A stretch of DNA of 64,000 nt. Source: Axinella damicornis (lineage: Eukaryota; Porifera; Demospongiae; Axinellida; Axinellidae). The stretch lies in contig OZ007512.1 in the NCBI GenBank assembly GCA_963931865.1, forward strand, positions 9,178,160-9,242,159, given 5' to 3'. Made by a program: the position numbers and the translations under genes. Positions within the stretch are counted from its first letter, which is position 1. Every line of letters begins with the position of its first letter. Of this stretch, positions 49,610-62,000 are shown in pieces. The notes beneath the pieces are model-generated. The model was given only the letters and a program-made list of their open reading frames with translations. It ran no database searches and had not been told where the DNA came from.

Positions 49610-49750
49610 ATTATTGTACTACTAAGGTAAATGGTAATGGCACAGGGTGGGACTTGTGGTTTTCTAGTCTCAGCACTGTATGCATCTCCAATATCTTGAG
49701 TGTAGCACTGGTCGGTTGAATTTGCACTTGCATAATAACCATGCAGTAGA

Positions 49751-49845
49751 TAGTCTCGGTCCCAGACCCCAGTGCAGATCACTTCCCTGTGTGTGGTACT
49801 GGAAGCGATCCATGCTGGGGTTGGTTTGGGTGTTGGGACAAGACC
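49751..49845. repeat. Foldback relative (tagtctcggtcccagacccc)
   Basis: Inverted arms tagtctcggtcccagacccc and ggggttggtttgggt-type sequence. A sister with the same central tactggaagcgatccatgc is at about 61255-61365 in a dynein intron. Confidence 0.55.
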
Positions 49846-50195
49846 AACCAGTAAAGAACGCTTTCCCTACTTGGGAAGGATCCAGTGTAAGAGGACAATA
49901 GTTGGTAACACAAACACTAGACTCGGGCCCAGCTTTGGCCACATTGTCACTCAGCTTTGCACGACAGCAGAGCTCTCAAAAATTTAGCTGTACAAAGTAC
50001 CTCCTACTTCACCTAGTCAAAGTAAATTCCAACACCGTTACCGTTCGTGAATATTGCCTATGAACACATACAAAATGCGGCAATGCCTACCTTACGATGT
50101 CCTCTGTCGCTCAACAACTCTCTGGCTCAACTTGCATGACCTACTGAACCATGTGAACTATTAGCGAAGTTTGAGGCAATTAAAAAGGAGCCTCA

Positions 50196-50400
50196 TACAT
50201 GACCATCCGGGCCGTCCCCGCCCCCATCCGGCCACGCGCGCCGCCCGTGCTTCTACCCAGGCCCGCGCGCCCCCTTGGCTCCACCCCAGGCCCGCGCGCC
50301 TCCTATGCTCCCACCTCAGCCCCGCCCCCCACCCTCCCATGCTTCCCACCCACGCATGCTCCCGCCCTCCCATGCTCCCACCCCACCCTGGCGGTGAAAG
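50196..50400. repeat. C-rich minisatellite
   Basis: Strand-asymmetric C-rich DNA with units such as cccaggcccgcgcgcc and catgctcccacc. The minus strand has many G-runs and could form G-quadruplexes. Pro/Ser-rich and Gly/Trp-rich frames over it are composition artefacts. Confidence 0.7.
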
Positions 50401-50459
50401 GTATTCAGCAAGGGTAAGGTTAGGGCGAGGGCTCACCTCACCTAAACCTCACCCGAGCT

Positions 50460-52680
50460 AAAACCGAGCCCGAATGGCTTCCGCAGAGCTGGACTTGCTT
50501 TTTATACTTGCAGAAGCCGGCCGGCATGCCGCGCGCCGGTACCGTTCCTGCTCAAATTTGATTGGGCGGAATCGCGGTAGCCACATTTTGGCGCCAAACA
50601 CCAGGTGCACGCGTAAACTGTGGATGGTGAGGAGTGTGTCTCTCACTAGCTCTCTGTCTCTGTCGTTTTTCACCGATGGCGTTGGCCTCCTCCAGTAGAC
50701 CCTCTGCCGTTGGCGCTCCCTCTGTTGGCGCAACTGTTGTTGAGTCCGAATGTTGTTCCGTAGGCTGGTGCCCAGACCATATGGCGCTTGGGAAAAAGTT
50801 TGACAAGGCTTGACATTTTGGAACGAGGCCGCCGAGGTTGCAGTCGGGCTTGACACTCCTTTTCTGTAAGTAGACCATCTCTGGTCGAAAGTATTAAAGT
50901 GAAGACTGAAGAGAGGGAATTGGGAGGGAGGGAAAGCAGAGAAGGAAGGATAAACCTATGATGGTGTCAACTGTCCTGTATGCAGCATTCATTAGGGAGT
51001 TCATGAAGAAAACCCTCCAGAGCTCGAGATAGCCACCATGGTCATGGTCATGCTAGCTAGTTATAAATCTATTCAGCTGAGTGTTGTGACCCATCTACTG
51101 TGGAAATAGGCACTGGGATGTAGAAAGTGTAGCTAAGTGTGATAAACATGATCCTGCATGGCCTCTGCAGAGGTCCAAGAAGCTTTGTTGTGCAGAAGTC
51201 CAAGAAGCTTTGTTGTGCAGGGTTTGCTACTTGAAGCACTTGGCCCGGCCACTATATGCAAATGTGGTGTACAGTTTTTCTATAGGCACAGCAATTGGTG
51301 CATGTCTAATGATCCTGGGCTTACAGTGCTGCTTCTTATTACTCTAGAAGGAGAGGAAGAGGGCTTTTAGACTTTACCAAGGCAGAACTCCTGGGGGAAG
51401 AACCTCAGACAGTAAAGAGAGGACTTGCAATGGATACACCGGACTCCAGCTAGTCAGCCAAATGGTACGGCTAAGCTGCCGCTGGGGGCTGGTCAGTTGT
51501 GCTGCTTTGGTGCAACAGTCTCAGCTAGTACCTTCCGTCAACACTGTCAGCACCCTAACAACAGCCTGCTGTCGGCTACTTACCGATTCCAGAGTGTGCA
51601 CCTCTAGTCTTGGTAGCAATTGTGGTTCAGGTGTTTGATATACTTGTGGCAATCTCCGTGGGTCCCATGCACTCAAATCTTTCCTAGTTCCAGCAGAGAA
51701 ATTGCATAATACGTGATGATTTGATTTGTGTTCTTTTTTCTAGATCAGGGCCGTGATATCACCTACAATGGCTCTGAGAATTAGAGTGGATTGAAGTTCG
51801 TACTTCGAATGGCACTGAATGTGATACAAGACTCTGCTGTGTTTCTGGATGGGACGATGAGCCAGTCAAATTAGTTGATACTGGAAGCATTCACTGGTTC
51901 ATCATGTGATGGGTACCAAAATTGGTATACCACACGAGCCATGGTACGAAACTATGTAGTACGTCTTGCGATGTAAATTCCATGTTCAGTCATTTGGTGC
52001 AAGCTGATTTATGTGGCCTGACTGTGACTGATTCTGCTTTTTGATCATTATGGACTTTCTACTGACCATGTATCAGTTAATAGTACAATAATAATTATAA
52101 TGGAGTTGGTATAATTATAGAGAATTATTATTATCAACTATACTCCTTCCAATGTACAATGCATTGGATCCTGATCATACCGGGAGCGCATGAGCACATG
52201 CGCTCCTGATCACACTCAAGACTACCCAGCCAATGATGACAAGGAATTCATGATACTCTCATGCACTTGCATGGTCTAGAATTCCTCCTCACATTCAGTT
52301 TGCATTGTCTAATCTCTACCCCCTCTCCTGGTCCCCACCATCACCACCAAGATTAGTAGTATGCAATCGTGATAGCATTCATCAATCACGGGATGGTGGT
52401 TAATTTTTGCATCAGGGTGATAGCCCATCGAGCAAGTGGTGGGCCGCGTACATTTTTATTGGTGGCCCATGCATTATTATAATTATGCGTGATCGATCCA
52501 TGCGGAGAAATGAGTACCTGATATGTATCCACGCAGGGCCTAGCCCATGCAGTGCATAGCTGTCCAATTTCTGGCCCTAGCTGATCCTCTATAAATATTA
52601 TTTTCTCCTCATGTCAGGAACCAAATTAATAATTATAATGAGCACAATCATAATTATTGTGCTGCTATAATATTATAATG
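50460..52680. other. No gene confidently recognised
   Basis: GC-rich at its left (50460-50880), with overlapping open frames on both strands that resemble no family I can name; a promoter or first exon is possible there. A 27-bp tandem duplication (aagaagctttgttgtgcag) lies at about 51176-51225. The rest shows nothing. Confidence 0.35.
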
Positions 52681-52981
52681 TCGTGATGATCGATGTTGGC
52701 ATATCCTCCAACACTTACTCGGACTCCAACAACAAACTTTACTATAGTGAATCACTGGCATAGTCAGCATGTAACCACTAACAGTAATTAATAAGTGATG
52801 TCGGCATAGCCTCAAAACGACTTACTGCAGTTACTAATAAGTGATGTTGGCAATAGCTAGCCTCCAAACATGCAACTACTACAAAATATAATAAGCTAAC
52901 AACATCCCTCAGTCAGTCCAGCTGTCGCTAGTAAACTATCCTACAATAGAGTCAAAAGTCTTGGGAAAGTAAGAGCTGCTT

Positions 52982-53623
52982 CTATGCCTGCAGCAGCAAG
53001 GCCACTCCAGCAATGATCCACCTTGCTGGCTTCTCTTTGGTCTTCAGGTTGAAGGTCCACACAAAGGTGGGACCTCGAGTGCGAGTCTTGTAGACTGGGC
53101 ATTCGTAGATGTTCTTAGTGTCCTGCTTGTCGAGTGGAATAGCTCGGATGAAGATGACGGGCATAGCAGGTGTAAGATCCTTTAATCTTGATTCTTGGAT
53201 GAGGCTGGTTTGGGTATCCCAGCGAGCCCCTTCCATGTAGAACCCGTGGACATAGGCACCCTCTCTTGGTGGGCTGCTGAAGTCTTCACGATTCTTCTTG
53301 GAGACATCGCACTGTAGGCACATTCTATCGAGAGGCCATTCATTCTTGCGGGCCATGGACTGCATGATAGCGGTCAAGAAGGACTGGGGGTTGAAGAAAC
53401 CTGCAAGCCAGATGCATGTTGGCATGTTGAAGTCGGAAACCCAGCTCTCAAGTTCGCGAATACGTTGCAGCAGGTCAGCAAACCATAAAGAGAGGGCAGC
53501 CAGGGATGGGTAGGCCAGTTTTGTCCATGAGAACGGAACTTTGTCCAGGAAGAGGGAGGTCTCAAGGTCCTCCATGACTGCTGTGATGGTCAGTTCACCC
53601 TGTGGTGTGTGTGTGTGTGTGTG

Positions 53624-53701
<78 letters not shown>

Positions 53702-56303
53702 TGTGCATGATTGCAATGTGCTAAGTTATGGCTGTGTTGCTCACTACCCTTCACTGTATCAACAGTTTACACAAACAACAACTACAGTTAATTGTGACCT
53801 TTACCTCAGGCCAAGAATGTTATAATAATCAATTATTAAGTATGAAGTCATAAAAGGTAACATTCAAGCTGCTGTAAGAGTTCCCAACCTTGAGTCCGAG
53901 ATCAAGTTCCCTGAGGGACCTCTTAATCTCCCTTGTGAGCAGGTTCATCCTCTCGCATTCCTGCAGAGCCACCAGCACATAAGGGGTCTTCTCCTCGGCA
54001 CGTGTGTGCAGTTCCATCATGTTGAACTCGTCAGGGAGCTTCTCAAGGACTTCTTCAAGGATCGCTTTCACCTGAAATAGATATCATGGAAGACCAATAA
54101 AATAGTACACAATCTGTTTTTACCGTTAGGATTCAATGCAAGGACAGTTGCAGTGTTTACAAACTAGTTGAGCAGCAGACACTTCCCACCTTGGACCAAT
54201 TTCTGCTGATGTCACTTCCTGTGTTGTTGGATTGCCCTGATTTTCACATAGAATGTCCTGTTTGAGTCAGACTATACCTCAAGTTCGAGTGCATCAGCTC
54301 TTTGGGTACAGGAGTGAAATTTGTCCATTTCCCATACAGAATGCGTTAGGGGTGCAAACACTGCCTCCTAATCCATTCTCTATGGGAAACGGACAGCCTT
54401 CACTGCATGGTATGTAACTCGGGAACACAACTAGCTAATGCACTCAAACTTGACTACAAATGTACCAATGGGAAGTTCCCATAGAGAATGAACTTCCCAT
54501 AGAGAAAGTCATTCTCTATGGGAACTTCCCATAGATAATGTACTAGGGGGCTCTATGGGAACTTTTCATAGAGAATGTACTAGGGGGCAACGTTTGCACC
54601 CCGAATACAATCGCTATGGGAGATGGACAAATTCACAGGACCTTCTTCATGAATATCAGGGAAGTGGCATCTTGGTCCATTGGAACACAACCAGCTAATA
54701 ATGCACTCAAACTTGAGACGTCATGTACAAAATTAATGTCAGTACCTCCTACAGTACACTACAGGTGAAAATCAGGGCATGTCACTAATTTGAGTGACAT
54801 CAGCATCAAGACTAGTGGACGTTTCTCACCTTTTCCTCTCTGGTGGCTCCAGTGCCTGCTCCAGCAGAGGAGTCTCTCGGCTGCATCTCCAGCACTGTAC
54901 GGAACATCGTCTCAGATGTGGCAGTCAGGAAGCCGATCTCAGCGTTGGGATGAAGGCCGTAAAGGTAGGGGCTCTCGGGAGGGAGGTTCTCATCGACGTA
55001 GGCACGATAGCCCCGGTAGTCCAGGTTGGGGGGAGAAGGAAACCCAGGAGCGTATATAAGATCGTGGTCCAACTGGAGAGGGAGAGACCAGCAACTGTAA
55101 ACACATTAGCCTCGTTCCCAGGCATCCACCCCAAGCTATTGTCACTCGCTGTATGAAAGCAGGAGGGTGGGCCGGACAAGGACCATGCACACGTGGTGTA
55201 ATTAGTATGCCAGACCAGTAACAGCTCTGATGCTGATGTTTGCTGTGGTTCGATGGGGTTCAATCGCTTTATTGAGTTCTAGATGCCAAACACTTGAGTG
55301 CAGAATATATCCGCCGATATTCTCGGTGACGCTGCATAGCCACCAGTCTAGCCGCTAGCCCCTCTCCGCCCGACCAGGCACGCACGTGACTGACTGGGCG
55401 GAGAGGGGCTAGCGGCCAGACTGCATTGTCACATACATAAGTGCTCAGTACAGGCACATAGTAGTGTGTAACGGCCTATATACGTGATTCGCTCACAGTC
55501 TTTACATGGAGGATAGATACTCTTCTGGATGCATTGAAAGTGCTAAGCAGCCTTCTCCCACGGAGAAAAGCAATAGAACGACCGTGCATTTTGTCCTACA
55601 AAATGACATAGTATGTGACCTTGTCCTATATACGTACCCCTGGTACGAAAGTGACAAAAGCTGGGGGGCGGAAGCCTATGAACGTATAATAAAATTTGGA
55701 AGTATACTGTAACATTTTCCCTGCAAATCAAAAGCCAGATATGTGTCTCCCCCTCTACATTTATCCTGTACAATGTCATATATCACACAGCCATACACGT
55801 ACCAGTTCAGGTTTCATGTACTCTGTGAGGTAGGTTCTACAGAGCCGGCGGTCCCAATCATCAGTGATGTGTCCTCCATACATGATCTCGCCAAACAGGT
55901 AGCGCAGGTCATCCCACGGTACCTGTATAACGGGCAGGAAAAGAACAGATATAATTATCTCCCTGAGTGAAACGCGTGGTAGGTATTACGTAATGCAAAT
56001 CATCTTCCCACTTCTGTTACATATTTTTGTAGCCTCGTTCCCAGGCCATGCGGCCTGCCTGGGAACGAGGCTACGTTGTTTGGTATTCTGCAGCAACCAT
56101 TACCTTCACGTTAGCCTCGAGGTAGTTGTACAGAACATTGACACTGATGGTGAGGTCCCCAGTGTTGTATGGGTAGGAACGATTCCATCCCTGTGGTCCA
56201 AACTTTCGCCGCTCAACCACCACTGCGTGGAAGTAGACCAGGGAAAATAGGATACTCTTGAACTCGTTCTCACGGGCACACATCTCAAGGGTGTCCTGTG
56301 AAA

Positions 56304-56334
<31 letters not shown>

Positions 56335-56379
56335 CCATGTGTGCGTGTGTGTGTGTGTGTGTGTGCGTGCGTGCGTGTG

Positions 56380-56418
<39 letters not shown>

Positions 56419-58974
56419 TGGGGGAGGCGGGTGGGTGCATTTCTGTTCAGCTTCAGAATTTGTTGACCAAAAATCTCCTGGCCTGTTGAATTGCAGAATT
56501 GCAACCAAAGCCATCTGATGTTCACTAGGAGTGTGGTTGCCATTTGATCATGTTGCGGGCAATGTGAGCTAGCTGATGCCTTGGAGTACAGTGCATGCGC
56601 TTGCTGATAACTTTCAGACTTAGGTACCTACGTACAGGTCAATAGCAAAATGACATAATGTTCAGTTTCAGTAGGCATACTTCTACTCTCCTGTTGGTAC
56701 GACAGCAATAATTTGACCGTGGTTGCTACCCACCTGATTGAAGTTGTCAAGGGCCTTGTGAAGGTTGGCAAGCATGCCTGTGGGGGGCTCATTTGTGATT
56801 TTGACGGAGGACTCTAGGATCCCCTGGGGAATGTTGTGGCCGGCACGATCTGCTGCGGGCTCAGCTGACATGTACACTCGGTAGTCCTCGTGGCTTCCTT
56901 CGCTATACTGCTCCAACTTCTTGTCCAGTTTGGATAACCATTTTGCCACAAGATGAATGTTCTGTAGAGTGGTGTATGCACGTGTAAGATAACAACTTAA
57001 AGATAAGGGAAATTTTGGTGACCGTTTTAATTTGGTGATTTGGCAATTCGGAAGTCAATCGCCAAATCCAATATTAAATGGCTGGTGAGGCAAGATCACC
57101 TTGAAATTGCAGGTACTACCTGCTGCGGAGAAGCGACTACTACTTCACAGACCGTGCACTGAATTAATTCTCTTCTCTGTGGCTAAAATGCATGCAACTT
57201 TGTCACACTCGCCCCACGATGCCCTGCATTCACCTAGTAGCATAATATTTGGTTCAAAACAGTTTGGGTACTGAAAATGTACACTCCCATAAGATAGAGG
57301 ATGGAATGCTTAACAGAGAGTGATGCATATCTTCAGTTGTATAACTGATCCCACCTGCAGGACAACCCACTGTCCCTCCTTCGAGGATACATCCAGGGCG
57401 TTCTCTGCCACCACCTCCTGACCCTGAGGTAACAAACACGTACGTAATATGTACACACTTGATTCTTATATATTCTTGGGGACTAGGAATACCCTCACAC
57501 CCAGCATCCTCCACAGTTTTTGCATGGCTAAAATGCAAAGAAAATGGGGAGAACCTAGTCATTTGCACTTTAATATGAGTAACAGATTTACAAGTAGCTT
57601 TGCTCGTTTCGCTCACTCAGCTACTCTCCCCGCGCCGGACAGCTCTCTGTGTAGAGCTACTGCTCGCCGATTGCGTCTGCTTCAACTGCTGCTCCCCGAT
57701 TGTGTCTGCTTCGACTGCTGCTCGCCGCTTGCGTCTGCTTCAGGTGCTGCTCCCCGATTGCATATGCTTGTAGCACCGGCCAGCTGTTCCAGCCCAAACA
57801 TTCTTTCCGGAGTTCGAGGTTCAGTAAATTGAAGTATGAAGTCACTAGAATATCCCACTTCCATCACACACAGACACACGCACGTTAAAATCTTAATGTG
57901 TTGATGTGTGGTTTTGTGAATGGCTAGGATAAGGTGGGAATTTACTGCACATACCTGTCCCAGAGAAATATTGTGGAAGTTCCGGTTATCCATGGTGAAG
58001 CCCAGTTTCTTCCCAAGGGCCTCCACGTCCTTGAGGGGGTCCACCCCCGGGCTGAGCACAAAGAACACCGGGGTGCCTGGCCCTGTCTCCTTAAAGGAGA
58101 CCTCAAAAGGGATGGTTCGCTTCTCAACGTACTTCGCACCCAGCTTCTCTTCAACGTACAACCTATATATACACAGATTAGGTGCATTGAAAGAAGCAAA
58201 GACATCAGATATGCATGTTCATGAAAGTTCATATATAGACAAATTTTTCCCACGAGGTTATACTTACAAGAAGTTCTAAAGGCAGAAAATGATCTCCGGA
58301 AATGCTCTGGGTTTGGAAAGGGTTTATTACCATTAGGCCCATAAATAATTTCAGTTCCCTCAGCCTGCTGGGCTTGAAACTGCTCCCAGACGTCAACTAA
58401 GCCATTGTAAGTAGATATACGTATGACTCTAAGCACAGCCACTAATTTAATGAACTTTCAATCAAGGCTATCTGGGGAAATGCCAACTTGGCATTGCTGA
58501 AATATGGGCCTTGAATTCTGGAAATGGAGGCCTTCCGAGGTCAGATGGCTGGATTCTAAGTCCCTTTACGCCTAAAAAGGACAGATACGGCCTTCCCAGT
58601 GCCAACTAAGACATTTCTACAGCCGAGCTCAGTCACAGCCACACTGTTGGTCTTTGGGTGCATCCCTCTGTATCCCCTTGTTCCACCCTTTCTGCTGACG
58701 CAGAACCTCCAATCTCCAAAGGACACTGACACATTGAAGCTATATTGCCTAAGTCGTTGGGCAGCAAAGAGTTAATAGATTAATATGGATGTATGTAGCT
58801 TTGCCCCTAGCTACTCACGTGACAGCGTAGGTCATCCTGTCGGGTCGGAGGGCCCTCATCATGCAGAGCTTCTGCAGGGAGGTTTTGTTCTTCCACTCGC
58901 CAGGGAACTTCTCCTTCTCAGGGCATTCGCTGTCTGCAAACTTCTTCCAGCGCTTTGCAGAGCCCTGCACGTTT

Positions 58975-59021
<47 letters not shown>

Positions 59022-62000
59022 CATGTAATTTACAGTAAATAGGAGCTACAGTAGTCATATGGATGAGTACATAGGATGGCGACAACCCCTTGTGCCCCTT
59101 GTAAGGCGACAACCCCTTGTACCCGTTGCTCACCATGCATATAAGCTGCTTTCCAGATTTAAAGTAAACCGGATTTACAGAGTGAGTTACGTATGGCCTT
59201 TCTACTAGAGGTGCCTCCAGTGGAAGTTTGGGAGGCCGTAATTTGTACACCGTACATCCGACTTCAAATCTGGAATGGAGCCTACGTATCTGCATGGTGA
59301 TCTTTGGGTACAAGGGACCTGGAATTTCAATTTAGCCGAATAAGGACTATTCGGCATAATTATTGTGCCTTTGCCAAGCTTGCTCAGCTCAACCTACTCC
59401 GTCCCTCGGTAATCTCACTGAAGCAGTCCATAACCTGGAATATGTACGTACGTAGAACAAACTTACGTACCTCAATGTCCTTGTCTAAGTCTCTGAATTG
59501 CTCCATGTTGGAGAGTGCCTTGATACCGCCCCAGCATTGGTGGCTGAGGAAGTCCACTGGGCTCACAACGTTGGGTGTGACGGGGAACCGCAGCAGGAAG
59601 TCCAGCTCTCCAGGGTCAATCTGCTTGCTCATCAACAACACCTGCAGACGTAGTACATAGTTAATAATGTCATCATTACTCACAAGGGCCTGAACAATTA
59701 GTTGCGTGACTAATCAACTGAACTGTTCTTGTGTTTTGCTCAGTCACTGTGCATGCACAATTTGCTACCTCATGCTCATGGTTGTGGCAAGATGGTAACA
59801 AATAGCTGGGGGAGGAGTCTGGTCTGGGAACGAGGCTAGCAAGATGGCTGAGAGCTCTGCTAGTTCTACATGACTGTAATATAGCTCAGGCACGATACAG
59901 CAATCGTTGGTTGGGCAGTAACAGGATCTCTACTGCTGCCAACACAGGAACTGTGATTCAAGCTGTCTAGCATTCCATTTGGTACTCAATTAGTCTATCA
60001 AATTTGTCAATTAGTCTACTAGGGAAATTCCCTAGTTGTTAAAGCCTTATTACTCACATAAATGAATTGCTGCTAACCTATTAGCTATAACCATTACTCC
60101 TTAGTCTCTCAACTCCATATGCTCACTACCTAAGCTCACCATCCACCACCTAGCCTTCACCCCAATTACGTATTGATCAGTCAGAACAGAAAGGATTGGC
60201 TTGTTTGAGGCCTATACAATGGGATACATAACAGAATCACGTATTCATAAGGGGGACTACAAGGCTACAGTGGATCCTGCAGTGGTGAAAGCATCTGACG
60301 CTGGATTGTTCTAAAACTCACTCCTCTTGCATACATAGTGTGCTGGGGTATATGGGTGCTTCACGTTGTACACTGCTCGTGTATACGTACCTGGAATGTG
60401 ACTTGTGAGGTGAAGATGAGCTTGTCACACTCAAACAGTCCCCTGGTGGTGTACATGAACACGAGGTAGGTGATGCTGTCGATGAGGTTGTCCACCCTCT
60501 CTTTCACACTGTCAGACTTGTCTGCACGCTCTATTGCATTGTGGAACACCACACTGAAGGCCTGCAAAAGGTAGGATCGATACACATTAGGTATTTTGAT
60601 ACACAACAGAAAAAGTGATGATGTATAGCAGGTACAGTGGTAAGTTCGTATACACTAAATATTGTGGCATGCTTGCAAGCACAGCAGGTATGGTGGTTGA
60701 GTTGATACACAGTAGGTACATTCAGCTTGTAAGTACTTAGTAACATTCCAATGCATTGCCATAATGTCTTATAGACAACTAGTTATGCAAGGGGGTGGGC
60801 TTGTTTCCATGGTGAACACCCCAGTAGAGGTAGCTACACGGGTCTAAGTTAATGGGTGATGGTTGTCTAAGCTAATGGGTGTCTAATCTAATGCCAACCT
60901 TGAGCGAGAACTGGTAGAGAGGGTTGATTTTCTCCAGGTCATTCAGGATGAAGTAGAGCAGGGATGCCCTCGCAGCAGCCGGACGGTAGTGCTCTCTTGC
61001 CTCGTTGATCTTCTTTTCCGTTGCTTTTGCCTCTTCCACCTTGAAACAGTTGCATGGACAAGAGTGAACACACTATTATGATTGCCAATGAACCTTCTTA
61101 TTTATGCTATTGTGTTCGTTAACAGTAGACTATTATTGACGCATGAGTTGCACGACAGTGGTGAACCCATTTATGATAAGCTCAGCATACAGGGATCATT
61201 TATTTTATTTCATCACATGTGGTGCAAGTTTATATGCAGCGTTAAACTTGTAGTAGTCTCAGTCCCAGACCCAAACCAACTCCAGCGCAGATTGATTCCA
61301 GTTTCCCCGTGCGTGATACTGGAAGCGATCCATGCAGGGTTTGGATTGGGTCTAGGGGCAACACCAACCGTTGTAGTTACCATCCACACCATCTCAATAT
61401 ATGTGCAATCTCCTTACTTTCTTCTCAATCTCAGTGGCAGTGCGTTTGGTGGTTTCCAGGTTCTCAACAAGGGTGGTGTCTCCGAGGAAGTTCCCCCCAG
61501 CAGAAGAGAGACGAGAGAGGAGGGAGTCTTCAAGCTCCTTCAGCTTGATCTTGAACTCATTCTGTTGCTTTGTCAGCTCAGCCTACAGGTGTGCATGTAT
61601 GTGTGGACAGCATGTGCGTGTTTGCTACATAATACAAGATGACAGGATAGACATCCACTATACAAACCCCATCCATGTCCCACAACACAACTAGGGCATT
61701 CACTCTCATCACTCTGGTCAGTCTGGTGTACTGAGATGCCCGGCGCCATAGGGGCGGCCAGGGCGGCCATGGCCGCCCCACTTTTTGGCCCCCCTTCAGG
61801 CAATACCTTCAAGCCTAGATACCTCGGACAGTTCGATTCTCGTGGTCAGTGCTGTGATAGCACTCAACGTACTCCAGTCATCGATTCTTGCATTTGGGAA
61901 TGTGTCCAGAATATGTAGAGATGCTACGAGAGCGTTTCCTGATCGCTAAAAGAACACTTGAAATGTTTTTCCCGCCTTTCATACCACACATGTCCAATGG

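Noticed and set aside
50458..50878. Overlapping 74-132-codon frames on both strands
   Set aside because: GC-rich composition favours chance open frames. No motif or confident splice site; a transposase N-terminus was considered but could not be supported.
58268..58430. Exon-like minus-strand frame in a dynein intron ([14 protein letters not shown], then a gtaagt donor)
   Set aside because: Flanking dynein exons join in phase without it and match the family contiguously there. No family was recognised, so an orphan or transposon-derived exon remains possible but unsupported.
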